From Oscillospiraceae bacterium (GTDB lineage: Bacteria > Bacillota > Clostridia > Oscillospirales > Oscillospiraceae), in the NCBI GenBank assembly GCA_017416245.1, contig JAFQCX010000021.1, forward strand, positions 16,354 through 80,353: a stretch of DNA of 64,000 nt, in the 5' to 3' direction. Of this stretch, positions 32,150-41,661 are shown in pieces (position 1 is the stretch's first letter; the number at the start of each line of letters is the position of its first letter). The position numbers and the translations under genes were made by a program. Under the pieces are notes generated by a model. The model was not told the origin of the DNA. It ran no database searches and was given only the letters and a program-made list of their open reading frames with translations.

Positions 32150-33100
32150 CTATTTCCATTGGGCTTCCACTTTTTCCAGCGCCGCAATGCCAGCAACGGA
32201 CAGCTCCTCCGTTACCACAGGACTGGTCAGCTTTCCCTCCCGCAGGCAGTTGTAAATATGGTCTGCCTCATACATAAGCTCGTACTCGCAGGGAAATTCC
32301 ACCGTTTCCGGCTCCTGCCCTTTCACGCAGAAGGTCACCTTTCTGGCCTTCCAGTACTCAGGGATCTCTATGTGTCCTTTTGAGCCGTAGAGCCGGGCGG
32401 TATTCTCCAAAACTGCGCGGGTACTGTTATGGATGCTGAACAGAACGCCGTTTTCCATTTCGCCGGAGAGCACGTACTGGTACTCTGCTCCGTCCTCCAG
32501 GGAGGATTTTACACCTTGGATATCTTTGATTGCGCCAAACAGCCACAGCAAAAGCTGCACCGCGTAGATACCGCTGGACAGCAGCGTACCACCGCCTACG
32601 GACTTATCGAACATCCACGTATTGTAGCTGGCAGGAAAGCTATGGCTCAGCTCTGCCATACAAATTTCACCCAGCTCCCCTGCTTCGATTCGCTTTCGCA
32701 CCTCCAAAATGGCAGGCAGAAACAGCATTTTTTCCGCCTCCATTAAAAACAGGCCCTTTTCTCTTGCCAGGGCAAACAGCTCGCGGGTGTGCGCCGCGGT
32801 GGTGGTACAGGGTTTTTCGCAAACCACGTGCTTGCCCATTTCCAGCGCCATTTTCGCCAAGGGATAGTGCTGGGTGTTCACCGCAGAAATATAGACCGTA
32901 TTCACATTTTCGTCTTCCAGCAGTTCCCTGTGGGAGCCGTAGGCCTTGGGGATCTCCCATTGGGCCGCCTTCAGCTTTGCCTTTTCCAGCGTACGGGAGG
33001 ACACCGCAACAATATCCCCCGCCCCGGACGTGCGTACCGCAGAAATAAACCGCGGTGCGATCGAAGATGTGCTCAAAATGCCGTAACGTAGTTGATCCAT
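32150..33100 (-). CDS. Gfo/Idh/MocA-family oxidoreductase
   Basis: 316 residues from ATG 33100 (GGAGACTGCT upstream). Rossmann start YGILSTSSIAPRFISAV, then VVCEKPCTTT, the family's E-K-P signature whose Lys helps catalysis, and the C-terminal sheet domain with GGGTLLSSGIYAVQLLLWLF. Uses NAD(P) on a sugar or cyclitol; the substrate cannot be told. Upstream of the RACo-like gene by about 70 bases but unlikely to share its function. Confidence 0.85.
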   Translation of the reverse strand: MDQLRYGILSTSSIAPRFISAVRTSGAGDIVAVSSRTLEKAKLKAAQWEIPKAYGSHRELLEDENVNTVYISAVNTQHYPLAKMALEMGKHVVCEKPCTTTAAHTRELFALAREKGLFLMEAEKMLFLPAILEVRKRIEAGELGEICMAELSHSFPASYNTWMFDKSVGGGTLLSSGIYAVQLLLWLFGAIKDIQGVKSSLEDGAEYQYVLSGEMENGVLFSIHNSTRAVLENTARLYGSKGHIEIPEYWKARKVTFCVKGQEPETVEFPCEYELMYEADHIYNCLREGKLTSPVVTEELSVAGIAALEKVEAQWK

Positions 33101-33221
33101 AGCAGTCTCCTTATTATTTGCTATGTCCAGTATACTGTATTTTATGGGCATTTGCAATGGAATTTGTTTGCTTTTTCTGCGCCTATAGGCTATACTTTTA
33201 TTATGAAAGGCAGGTGGCAGT

Positions 33222-34217
33222 ATGATCGATTTGCATTTACATTTAGACGGTTCTTTAACGCCCGCGGATATTCTGCGCTTAGCGGAGCTTTCCGGCATTT
33301 CCCTCCCTCAGCAAACAGAAGACGCCTTGCGCCCTTTGTTGGAGGTGACGCCCGGGTGTCGAAACTTAGTAGAGTACTTAGAAAAATTTGACCTGCCCCT
33401 GCAGGTTTTGCAAAGTTCGCAGACCATCGCCCTTAGCGTGTATTTTCTGTTAAGGCGGTTAAAGGCTGACGGATTATGCTATGCAGAGATTCGCTTTGCC
33501 CCTCAGCTGCACCAAAAATGCGGCCTATCCCAAGAGCAGGTCGTGTCCGCCGCGGTGGACGGCCTTAACAAGGGCATTGCCGAATTCGGGATGCCTGCCC
33601 AGTTGATCCTGTGCTGTATGCGCGGTGACAGCAACAGGGATGCCAATATGGAAACTGTACGCGTGGCAAAGGCGTTTCTTAGAAAGGGTGTCTGCGCTCT
33701 GGATTTGGCAGGAAATGAATACGCCTATCCTACGAACACCTTTGCAGATATCTTTGCCTATGCCAAGGAGCTGGCAGTTCCCTTTATCATTCACGCAGGA
33801 GAAGCCGCCGGCGCAGAAAGTGTATGGCAGGCGCTTTCCCTGGACGCAAAACGGATCGGTCACGGTGTACGTTCCATAGAAGACCCGGGCTTGGTGAAAA
33901 AACTGGCCCAATTGCAGATGCCTTTGGAAATGTGCTTTACCAGCAATCTGCAAACCAAAGCAGCAAATGAACAGGATTATCCCTTGTGCGATTATTTGCA
34001 ACAAGGTATTTGTGTAACCATCAACACCGACAATATGACCGTTTCCGGCACAGACCTGCGCACAGAATACAGGCTTTTGCAAAAGCAATTCGGTCTTTCT
34101 GCTGACACGCTGGAAAAGCTTTGCTGCAACGCCGCAGACAGCGCATTCCTTACAGAAGAGCAAGCAAACGCCCTGAAAGCGCAGATTTCCCGAAATTTTG
34201 CCCAATGGCTTGCATAA
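33222..34217 (+). CDS. add: Adenosine deaminase
   Basis: 331 residues. Zinc ligands in DLHLHLDGSL (H-x-H), catalytic Glu in HAGEAAG, IGHGVRS, and the late NTDN motif with the metal Asp. Length and order match bacterial adenosine deaminases (adenosine or deoxyadenosine to inosine). Divergent from the oxidoreductase gene, monocistronic, with a strong terminator behind it. Adenine deaminase activity is the alternative within this family. Confidence 0.88.
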   Translation: MIDLHLHLDGSLTPADILRLAELSGISLPQQTEDALRPLLEVTPGCRNLVEYLEKFDLPLQVLQSSQTIALSVYFLLRRLKADGLCYAEIRFAPQLHQKCGLSQEQVVSAAVDGLNKGIAEFGMPAQLILCCMRGDSNRDANMETVRVAKAFLRKGVCALDLAGNEYAYPTNTFADIFAYAKELAVPFIIHAGEAAGAESVWQALSLDAKRIGHGVRSIEDPGLVKKLAQLQMPLEMCFTSNLQTKAANEQDYPLCDYLQQGICVTINTDNMTVSGTDLRTEYRLLQKQFGLSADTLEKLCCNAADSAFLTEEQANALKAQISRNFAQWLA

Positions 34218-34218
34218 C

Positions 34219-34255
34219 AAAACCCCTCGGAGCTTGAAGTTCCGAGGGGTTTTAC
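34219..34255. terminator. Bidirectional terminator between add and DUF4956 genes
   Basis: AAAACCCCTCGGA-loop-TCCGAGGGGTTTT; A-run before and T-run after make it usable by both converging genes. Confidence 0.85.
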
Positions 34256-34924
34256 TTAGTTTTTATGGCAATCTACCAGGGAAACTGTGTTCACGCCGGC
34301 AATGCTTTGAATGGTGCTCACCACATCTGTTTTCTTGCCGGGCAAGGCCAGTTCATAGATACCCTCTATGTATCCGGCATTTTGGGTCAGCGCGGAAAGC
34401 TTATAATGCACACCGCGCATCGTTAACACTTCCTCCACCTTGTCAGTAGCAGCGCTGTCTGCCACTCTTACGACCAGCAGGTAGCTTTTAGCGCTCTTTT
34501 CCAGCATAATGCCCGCCACGATGCACACAGCGCCAATAAACAGGCAGCCGATCAGGGTGATCAGATAGAAGCCTGCGCCGGCGGTAATGCCTGCAGCCAC
34601 CGCCCAAAACAGGAAGGCTGTGTCGGTGGTTTCTTTAATGGCAGTACGGAATCGCACAATGGAAAGGGCGCCCACCATACCCAGCGACAGGGCCAGGTTA
34701 GAGGTGATGGTCAACACGATCATGGCGCTGATAGAGGTGATCAGCAGCATGGTCAGGCAGAAGCCTCCGCTGGGGGTCACGCCCTTTTGGGCATTTTTAT
34801 ACACCAGCAGAATAAACAGGCCGGCCAGCAGCGATACGCCAAGGCTCAAAAGAATGTCCAGTGTGGTAACATTGGTTTGGAAACCCTGTATCACACTGTT
34901 TTTAATTGCATCAAGAATACTCAT
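34256..34924 (-). CDS. DUF4956 membrane protein
   Basis: 222 residues. Four probable membrane segments between about 22 and 140 (LLSLGVSLLAGLFILLVY, CLTMLLITSISAMIVLT, DTAFLFWAVAAGITAGAGFY, LIGCLFIGAVCIVAGIML). Between them is GALSIVRFRTAIKETTDTAF, the conserved DUF4956 loop. C-terminal soluble ferredoxin-like domain. Last gene of the CotH-VTC-DUF4956 operon, a trio conserved in Firmicutes; proposed to act at the membrane with the VTC protein. Confidence 0.85.
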   Translation of the reverse strand: MSILDAIKNSVIQGFQTNVTTLDILLSLGVSLLAGLFILLVYKNAQKGVTPSGGFCLTMLLITSISAMIVLTITSNLALSLGMVGALSIVRFRTAIKETTDTAFLFWAVAAGITAGAGFYLITLIGCLFIGAVCIVAGIMLEKSAKSYLLVVRVADSAATDKVEEVLTMRGVHYKLSALTQNAGYIEGIYELALPGKKTDVVSTIQSIAGVNTVSLVDCHKN

Positions 34925-34936
34925 AAACGCTCTCCT

Positions 34937-35599
34937 TTACACGATTTTTTCTCTGCACAGAGCATATTTGGATACGGATAGCTGACGGGACGGAACTGCC
35001 GTCAGCAGACGGATAAAGTCAGGCACGTATTTACCGTACTTGATCTCCATAATCACGGTGTTTTTATCCAGCACGGGAATGCCCGCAGCGCCTGCATCAA
35101 ACAGGGCCTGCTGTGTTGCAGGCAGCACCTCCAGGTCTGTGTCAAAGGTTAGACGCAGGTCAGTGCCCTCATAGAAAAAGGCATCTCTTTTGTACCGCAC
35201 CGTAATGCTGGGGCGAAGGCCTCCTGCCACCATTTGGGTCGCCAGATCAAAGGCCTGTCCTGCAAACATCTCTGTCTGCACGCCCAGCAGCGGCAACTGT
35301 TCTTTCGTGATGGTGGCCGTCTGCTTTTGGGTGAGGGTCCCCTCTTTTACCTTTCGCTCCAGCTTGATCAGATCTTCTCTGCCGTCGTAGGTACGCAGGC
35401 GGAATTTGGTATGCCGCGCCAGACCATCCTGCTTTTCCAGCAAGGCCGTGTCCATAAGGTCATCGTAATACAGTGAGGTGATCACGTAGCTGCCCCGGTT
35501 GCCGTGAGAATCGGGGGTCAGGACTTTCATGGCATTTGCCTTCAGCATGGCATACTGCCGATAGTCGATGAGGTATTTTTCCTCGTGTCTTTCTGCCAT
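34937..35599 (-). CDS. VTC-domain protein
   Basis: 220 residues. RHEEKYLIDYRQYAMLKA opens the tunnel fold; basic and acidic tunnel residues follow in KFRLRTYDG, IKLERKVKEG, TVRYKRDAFFYEG and IMEIKYGKYVPDF. This is the VTC/triphosphate-tunnel class, related to yeast polyphosphate polymerase VTC4. Bacterial members' product is not settled. GGAGGGGCGCAG precedes ATG; 12 bases from both neighbours. Confidence 0.85.
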   Translation of the reverse strand: MAERHEEKYLIDYRQYAMLKANAMKVLTPDSHGNRGSYVITSLYYDDLMDTALLEKQDGLARHTKFRLRTYDGREDLIKLERKVKEGTLTQKQTATITKEQLPLLGVQTEMFAGQAFDLATQMVAGGLRPSITVRYKRDAFFYEGTDLRLTFDTDLEVLPATQQALFDAGAAGIPVLDKNTVIMEIKYGKYVPDFIRLLTAVPSRQLSVSKYALCREKIV

Positions 35600-35610
35600 C
35601 TGCGCCCCTC

Positions 35611-38600
35611 CTACATCACAAAGCCGTACTCGCGCATTTGCGCATCCGTCAGGCCGAAGTGCTGCTGCACCAGCTTGGGCAGCTGCTTATTGCGGGCGGG
35701 AGCAAAGCTGCGCAGGCTTGATACGTAGCTCTGCCAATGGCTGTAATTCTTTTCATGCTTGACGCAGTCCCGCTTCATATCGTGGGCAATCAGGCTCTCC
35801 AGTTCATCGATACGGGCGTTTACATTCTCCTCTGTCCAGATGTTGTTGATCTGCCAGGCGATCCGGCGGATAAACTGTTCCTTAAACTCCGGGTTTTTCA
35901 GCAAGCCGTTGATCATCTTGGTGGAAAAGTTATCTCCCGAGCCTGTGCCCGCAGGGTTTAAGTGTTCATACACAGTGTTCTGTCCAGCGCTGGAAAAACC
36001 GTAGTCCGTATCGTACATGATCCATTTCCATTTGCCGTCTGTGGTTTTGAAATAACGGATATTTCCGTTATCGGGATTGGCTATGTACATTTCCGCAATG
36101 ATATAGTCCATATAGTTTTCAATATCCACCCGGGAGGTGACATACTCATAATGCTCCGGCTTGGAAAGATCCTGCTCGTGGGCGTAATAGAGCACATCCA
36201 TATATTCCGGCGTATCCACGCCGTTGGCGCCGGTGAGGATCACATCCTTCTGATCCACATTGTAGTGGCCTGCCACATAGCTCTCTCTGGCCTTTTCCCG
36301 AATGTAATAGACGCCCCAAAACTCTCCGTTGATATAAAGCACCACCGGCCTGTAGTCCTGCACCGCCACGGTGGTATGTTCGCCCACCAGGGAGGTCATC
36401 AGCACGTCCTTCATACGGGATTTGAATACATCCTGTCCGCTTGCCCGCAGAACAAAGGACTCAAAGCGTTCCAGCCCGTCCTCACCGAACAGGGGGTAAT
36501 CCAAAAAGCCCTTTCCGTAGCTGTCACGAAAGGCGATGGCGAAGCCCTTCACAGAAAGCGCTCTGGAATAAGCGCCGTGAATGGAAATGCCGGCGGCCTG
36601 AGAAAAGGCAACGCCGTCCTTTTCCAGCAGAGAAACCGTAATGGGTCGCTCCCAGTCCTGCCAGAAATTGGCGCCCTTGTGGGGGAAAATAGGACTGGCA
36701 CCGGGGCCCATAGCGCAGATACCCTTTTCTTCGCTCCACAGGTTATCCGGCTCTGTTACCAAGCTCACCACCGGCAGCTGGTGGCCTTCGTTGATCACAT
36801 AGGTCAGATCCAACGTTTGGGATGCCAGCTTTCCCGGCTCTATGGCTACGGCGCGGATCACCGTGGTGCTTGAAAGATGAATAGGGCCTGTGTAGGGAAT
36901 GGAATTGGCGGTGGGGATCGTACTGTCAGTGGTGTAATATATCTTTCCCTTACCGGAAAGGGTCACATCCACCCCGTCGCTCTCATAGATTCCCTGCGCC
37001 GTCAGGGTTTCCGGGGTCACAGACACCTCTGCGCCACCTGTGTTCCTCTGTGCCGGTGTGGGGGCAGACAGACACAGGAATCTGCCGTCGCCATGGGCTC
37101 TGCCATAGGAGATGTCCGTCATCAGAGCGGGTATTACCACCCCGTCTGCAATCTGGCCATTCTTGCTCAAATAAACCGCCTCCCCGCTGGAGGACAGGCT
37201 TACCGGCAGGCGCAAATAGCCGGAGGGGTAGGAATCATCCCGGTCGGAAAGGAGGATCACGCAGTATTCTCCCGCTTTCAGCGTCTTATCCGGCAGAGGA
37301 TAAGCGCCCAGCTCTCCACTATCCGTGGAGAAGGTATAATCCTTTAAATTCACGGCTTCAGAGCCGCCGTTATACAGTTCGATCCAGTCCCAGGTCTTTC
37401 CGTAAGCGCCCTTAATATAGGACGTGTTGGCGCTCATCAGTTCAGAGATCCGCAAGCCCTGGGGCAAGGAATTCTTTTCGTAGGCTTCAATGCCGGCGGC
37501 GGTGTTCTCAAAGCCCAAAGACACGCCACCGCAGGTATAGGCCTCCCCGGAGGCAAGCAGTTGGATGCTCTCCCCGGCCTGGGCGCCGTCACAGAGGATC
37601 TGGGATGCCCATTTTCCATTGGGGGCGATCAAGTACAGCGTTTCCCCTCTGGACAGGGAGAAGCCCGTGTCTGTCCGGCTGCAACGGATCACCATTCGCT
37701 CATTGGGCGCTAAGGTCTTATTGGGCAGGGCATAGCTGTAGGGGTCTTTGCCGTCAGACAGATGCCAGTTTGCGGTATCCACCGGCTTATTGGAGCGATT
37801 CCAAATTTCCACCACATCCCAAAGACCGCCCTGATAGGGCACGTCTGAGAAGGATAAAAGCAGCTCGCTTATCACCAGGTCAGCCGATTCCTCCACACGA
37901 GAGGCGTGGAAGGCGGTAATGCCCTCTTCGGTGTTGGCATAGCCCAGACTCAAAGCGCTTTCGCCATACTTGCCGTCGCTATCCAGCGCCCAGGAGATAT
38001 CTGCTCCGGGGAATTGCAGGTCAACCGCTGTATAGGCGCCGCTTCTATCTGTCAGGCACAAAACATCCCCGCTGCTCAAGCCAAAGCCGGCGTGGATCTC
38101 ACCGTTTTCTCCGATGTAATTCTCACCGTCGCAGTAGACCAGCGCGTATGCCCCCGGCTGGAGCATTACCGCAGGCAGGCGGAAACGGAAGCGGTTTTCC
38201 ACCGAGTCAGACAGGCAGTATTCCCCCAGAAAAACAGGGTCAGAAGAACTGTTATAAAGCTCCACAATATCGGAAAAACGGCCTTTTTCATCTGACAGAC
38301 CCACCATATTCTCTGTTAAAACTTCAGAAATCAGCAAGGTGGGGTTTTCGTTTACCTTGCCCTTGCGGAAGGCCTGCAGGCCAGCACTATCATTGGAAAA
38401 GCCGGGGGTCGCATCCCCGGAAACCAAATAGTCCGTTGCGGTATAAAGCATTACCTGGTCGTTGGACATTGATACCGTGTTCACCTGCGCTACCACCCGT
38501 CCCGCGGGAGATACCAGTGACAGGCATTCGCCGCCGGAGGATTTCAGAGAAAAGCCGGTGACATCCTTATCCAGGAACAAAAGGCAGTAGGACCCGGAGG

Positions 38601-38913
38601 GAATATACAGCTCACCAAAGGGCTTGCTGCGGGACTGGCCGTCAGTGAGGCAGTAGCCCTTCAGATCTACATCCTCGCCGCCGTTATACAGCTCCACATA
38701 GTCCCGATAGGCGCCATCGTTATCGGCGATAATTGTTTCATTTTTGGTGCAAATTTCGCTGAAAACCAGGTTATTTGCCTTGACTGCCGTTTGAAAATCG
38801 GGGTTTCCTCCGGTTAAGCCCCAAATCAAAACGCCGAGAATTCCTGCTCCCAAAATGGCCGGCAGCAACCATTGGCGGCTGATATTTGCTCTCTTTTTCT
38901 CAAATTTACGCAT
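35611..38913 (-). CDS. Membrane-anchored CotH-kinase-like protein with lamin-tail repeats
   Basis: 1100 residues from ATG 38913. One membrane anchor (WLLPAILGAGILGVLIWGL, about 15-34). Four lamin-tail-like domains follow (each with D-Y/I-V-E-L-Y-N and YxLxD motifs: RDYVELYNGGEDV, SDIVELYNSSSDP, WDVVEIWNRSNKP, WDWIELYNGGSEA), then a chitobiase-type segment (IYYTTDSTIPTANSIPYTG), then the CotH domain (GEFWGVYYIREK, NPDNGNIRYFK, WIMYDTDYGF). CotH proteins in spores are protein kinases. Here the enzyme faces outward beside VTC and DUF4956 genes. Confidence 0.85.
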   Translation of the reverse strand: MRKFEKKRANISRQWLLPAILGAGILGVLIWGLTGGNPDFQTAVKANNLVFSEICTKNETIIADNDGAYRDYVELYNGGEDVDLKGYCLTDGQSRSKPFGELYIPSGSYCLLFLDKDVTGFSLKSSGGECLSLVSPAGRVVAQVNTVSMSNDQVMLYTATDYLVSGDATPGFSNDSAGLQAFRKGKVNENPTLLISEVLTENMVGLSDEKGRFSDIVELYNSSSDPVFLGEYCLSDSVENRFRFRLPAVMLQPGAYALVYCDGENYIGENGEIHAGFGLSSGDVLCLTDRSGAYTAVDLQFPGADISWALDSDGKYGESALSLGYANTEEGITAFHASRVEESADLVISELLLSFSDVPYQGGLWDVVEIWNRSNKPVDTANWHLSDGKDPYSYALPNKTLAPNERMVIRCSRTDTGFSLSRGETLYLIAPNGKWASQILCDGAQAGESIQLLASGEAYTCGGVSLGFENTAAGIEAYEKNSLPQGLRISELMSANTSYIKGAYGKTWDWIELYNGGSEAVNLKDYTFSTDSGELGAYPLPDKTLKAGEYCVILLSDRDDSYPSGYLRLPVSLSSSGEAVYLSKNGQIADGVVIPALMTDISYGRAHGDGRFLCLSAPTPAQRNTGGAEVSVTPETLTAQGIYESDGVDVTLSGKGKIYYTTDSTIPTANSIPYTGPIHLSSTTVIRAVAIEPGKLASQTLDLTYVINEGHQLPVVSLVTEPDNLWSEEKGICAMGPGASPIFPHKGANFWQDWERPITVSLLEKDGVAFSQAAGISIHGAYSRALSVKGFAIAFRDSYGKGFLDYPLFGEDGLERFESFVLRASGQDVFKSRMKDVLMTSLVGEHTTVAVQDYRPVVLYINGEFWGVYYIREKARESYVAGHYNVDQKDVILTGANGVDTPEYMDVLYYAHEQDLSKPEHYEYVTSRVDIENYMDYIIAEMYIANPDNGNIRYFKTTDGKWKWIMYDTDYGFSSAGQNTVYEHLNPAGTGSGDNFSTKMINGLLKNPEFKEQFIRRIAWQINNIWTEENVNARIDELESLIAHDMKRDCVKHEKNYSHWQSYVSSLRSFAPARNKQLPKLVQQHFGLTDAQMREYGFVM

Positions 38914-39020
38914 ATTCACAACCTCGTTATAGGTATCATTCGTCTTAACCGCGTGTTTTTCGACATATTCTCTGTCATTATACACCTCCGCCGGAAGGAT
39001 TGCAAGGTTTGGACACAATA

Positions 39021-39052
39021 AAAATCGGGTGTGCAAGCGCACACCCGATTTT
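39021..39052 (-). terminator. Terminator of the sugar-acid operon
   Basis: AAAATCGGGTGTGC/GCACACCCGATTTT stem just after the PfkB kinase gene; on the minus strand it ends in TTTTTATTG. Confidence 0.75.
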
Positions 39053-39062
39053 GCTTTTTTGA

Positions 39063-40136
39063 TTATCTCTTAACTCTTGCGTTGCCGCCCCAAACGGACC
39101 AAACAACATCCTCATCAGCAGGCTGTGCATAGTCGGTTAGGAAGGTGGTAGCCAGCGCGCCGGATGCCCAGCCGAACTGGATCCACTTCTCGGATTCCCA
39201 GCCCTTCAGGATGCCGTACAGCATACCGCCAACGAAACCGTCGCCGCCGCCGATACGATCCAGAACGGTGATGGGACGGGGCTCAACCACGTGCCACTCA
39301 TCGCCGGCCAGCATAATAGCGCCCCACAGGTGGTTGTTTACATTCACAACCTGACGCAGAGTGGTGGCGTAAACGGAAGCGTTGGGGAACTGTTCCTTTA
39401 CGCGGCCGATCATCTCCTTGAAGGATTCGATCTTGGCGCCAATGTCCTTACCGCCGGCCTCGGGGCCCTGTACGCCCAGGCACAGCTGGAAGTCCTCTTC
39501 GTTACCGATCAGAATATCAGCAACGGAAGCGATCTCGGTGAAGATATCGTGCAGCTCCTGCTCACGGCCCTTCCAGAAGGAAGCGCGGTAGTTCAGGTCG
39601 AAGGAGATCAGAGTGCCGTACTTCTTAGCGGCGCGAGCCAGCTCCAGGCAGAATACGGAGGTGTCGTGGGACAGAGCGCCGATCAAGCCGGACAGGTGCA
39701 GGATGCCAACGCCCTCCTGGCCGAAGATACGGTCCAGGTCGAAGTCCTTGATGTTCAGAGTGCGGCCAACCTCGCCGGCGCGGTCGTTGCAGACGCGGGG
39801 GCCACGGGAGCCGTAGCCGGAGTCAGCGATGTTGAACTGATGGCGGTAGCCCCAGGGATCGCCCTGCTCAACTTCCTTGCCCTCGTAGTCCATACCACGG
39901 CTACGCAGGTCGCGCTTGATGAAGTCAGCGATGGGGCTGTCCTTTACGAAGGTGGTCAGCACCTTGGTGGGCAGACCCAGGTATGCGGAGATGGAGGCAA
40001 CGTTGGTCTCAGCGGAGGTTGCCTGCATCACAAAGGTGTTGGAGGAAGCAACGGGCTGGCCGTTGGGAGGGGTGATACGAACACCCATACTGGTGGGAAC
40101 TACCAGTGCGTACTTGCAGTTTTCACGAAGCTTCAT
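39063..40136 (-). CDS. PfkB-family sugar-acid kinase (KDG-kinase-like)
   Basis: 357 residues. N-terminal SAETNVASISAYLGLPTKVL (substrate region), SFDLNYRASFWKG, ILIGNEEDFQLCLG, and the ATP/anion-hole motif DRIGGGDGFVGGMLYG, in which the catalytic Asp lies after GGG. These match 2-keto-3-deoxygluconate kinases. Last gene of an operon with 6-phosphogluconate dehydrogenase, a PHP phosphoesterase and a LarA-like epimerase, which fits a hexonate substrate. Other ketose kinases are possible. Confidence 0.78.
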   Translation of the reverse strand: MKLRENCKYALVVPTSMGVRITPPNGQPVASSNTFVMQATSAETNVASISAYLGLPTKVLTTFVKDSPIADFIKRDLRSRGMDYEGKEVEQGDPWGYRHQFNIADSGYGSRGPRVCNDRAGEVGRTLNIKDFDLDRIFGQEGVGILHLSGLIGALSHDTSVFCLELARAAKKYGTLISFDLNYRASFWKGREQELHDIFTEIASVADILIGNEEDFQLCLGVQGPEAGGKDIGAKIESFKEMIGRVKEQFPNASVYATTLRQVVNVNNHLWGAIMLAGDEWHVVEPRPITVLDRIGGGDGFVGGMLYGILKGWESEKWIQFGWASGALATTFLTDYAQPADEDVVWSVWGGNARVKR

Positions 40137-40158
40137 AACAGATTCCTCTCTTTCTTAA

Positions 40159-41622
40159 TTACACATCGTACTGGGTAGCGGAGGTGTTACCACCGTGACC
40201 GGTCCAGTTGGTGTGGAAGAACTGACCGCGGGGAGCATCGATACGCTCGTAGGTGTGAGCGCCGAAGAAGTCACGCTGTGCCTGCAGCAGGTTAGCGGGC
40301 AGTCTGTCGCAGCGGTAGCCATCGTAGTAGCTCAGTGCGCAGGAGAATGCAGGAGTGGGCATACCGGTCAGAGCGCCCTGTGCAACCACCTTACGCCAGC
40401 CTACCAGCAGCTCGTCGATCTTCTTGGTGAAGTAGGGATCCAGCAGCAGGTTTGCCAGGTTGGGGTTATTGTCGAATGCTTCCTTGATCTTGCCCAGGAA
40501 TACGGAGCGGATGATACAGCCGCCGCGCCACATCAGAGCGATGCCGCCGTAGTTCAGATTCCAGCCGTAGGTCTTGGCGGCTGCGCGCATCAGAGTGTAG
40601 CCCTGTGCGTAGGAAACGATCTTGGAGGCCAGCAGTGCGCAGCGGATGTTCTCGATCCACTCAGCCTTCTCCTCAGCGGTCAGCTTCAGAGCAGCTTCTG
40701 CCTTGCCGGGCAGAACCTTGGCAGCCTCAACACGCTCGTCCTTCATAGCGGACAGGCAACGAGCGAACACAGCCTCGCCGATCAGAGTCAGAGGCACGCC
40801 CTCGTCCAGAGCAGCGATGCCGGTCCACTTACCGGTGCCCTTCTGGCCAGCGGTGTCCAGGATCTTCTCAACGATGGGCTCGCCATCGGTATCCTTGTAA
40901 GCCAGGATGTCGCGGGTGATCTCGATCAGATAGCTGTCCAGGTCGCCCTTCATCCACTCAGCAAATACCTCGTGCATCTCGTCGTCGGACATACCCAGCA
41001 TATTCTTCATCAGGTGGTAGGCTTCGCAGATCAGCTGCATATCGCCGTACTCGATGCCGTTGTGGACCATCTTAACAAAGTGGCCTGCGCCGTTCTCGCC
41101 AACCCAATCACAGCAGGGAGAGCCATCCTCGACCTTAGCGCAGATAGCCTGCATAATGGGCTTTACGCTTTCCCATGCCGCGGGAGAACCGCCGGGCATC
41201 AGAGAAGGACCGTTCAGAGCGCCCTCTTCGCCGCCGGAAACACCGCAGCCGATGTAGAGCTTGCCCTTGGATTCCACGTACTCGGTACGACGAACAGTGT
41301 CGGGGAAGTGAGAGTTACCGCCGTCGATGATGATATCGCCATCGTCCAGCAGGGGCAGCAGTGCCTCGATGGTAGCGTCAACAGCGCCGCCTGCCTTGAT
41401 CATCATCATGATCTTGCGGGGCTTTGCAACGTTAGCAACCAGCTCTTCCAGGGAGTAGGAGCCGATGATGTTCTTGCCGGCGCCGCGGCCTTCTACGAAG
41501 TTCTTTACCTTTTCGGTGGTACGGTTGAAGACTGCTACGGTGAAGCCCTTGGATTCCATATTCAGGACCAGGTTCTCGCCCATAACGGCCAAGCCAATCA
41601 GGCCAATGTCAGCTTTTTTCAT
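40159..41622 (-). CDS. gnd: 6-phosphogluconate dehydrogenase, decarboxylating
   Basis: 487 residues. Rossmann motif IGLAVMGENLVLNMESKGF with NRT for NADP; catalytic signature KMVHNGIEYGDMQLICEAYH; DTAGQKGTGKWTG; C-terminal GHGGNTSATQYDV tail reaching the partner subunit. Full length for the long (about 470-residue) class. Converts 6-phosphogluconate to ribulose 5-phosphate plus CO2. 22 bases before the kinase gene. Confidence 0.95.
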   Translation of the reverse strand: MKKADIGLIGLAVMGENLVLNMESKGFTVAVFNRTTEKVKNFVEGRGAGKNIIGSYSLEELVANVAKPRKIMMMIKAGGAVDATIEALLPLLDDGDIIIDGGNSHFPDTVRRTEYVESKGKLYIGCGVSGGEEGALNGPSLMPGGSPAAWESVKPIMQAICAKVEDGSPCCDWVGENGAGHFVKMVHNGIEYGDMQLICEAYHLMKNMLGMSDDEMHEVFAEWMKGDLDSYLIEITRDILAYKDTDGEPIVEKILDTAGQKGTGKWTGIAALDEGVPLTLIGEAVFARCLSAMKDERVEAAKVLPGKAEAALKLTAEEKAEWIENIRCALLASKIVSYAQGYTLMRAAAKTYGWNLNYGGIALMWRGGCIIRSVFLGKIKEAFDNNPNLANLLLDPYFTKKIDELLVGWRKVVAQGALTGMPTPAFSCALSYYDGYRCDRLPANLLQAQRDFFGAHTYERIDAPRGQFFHTNWTGHGGNTSATQYDV

Positions 41623-41661
41623 GTGTGGTTCTCCTTTATTGATAAATAATTATTTTATTTT

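Noticed and set aside
40195-41649. 484-residue plus-strand ORF
   Set aside because: Antisense shadow of 6-phosphogluconate dehydrogenase, a result of its codon bias.
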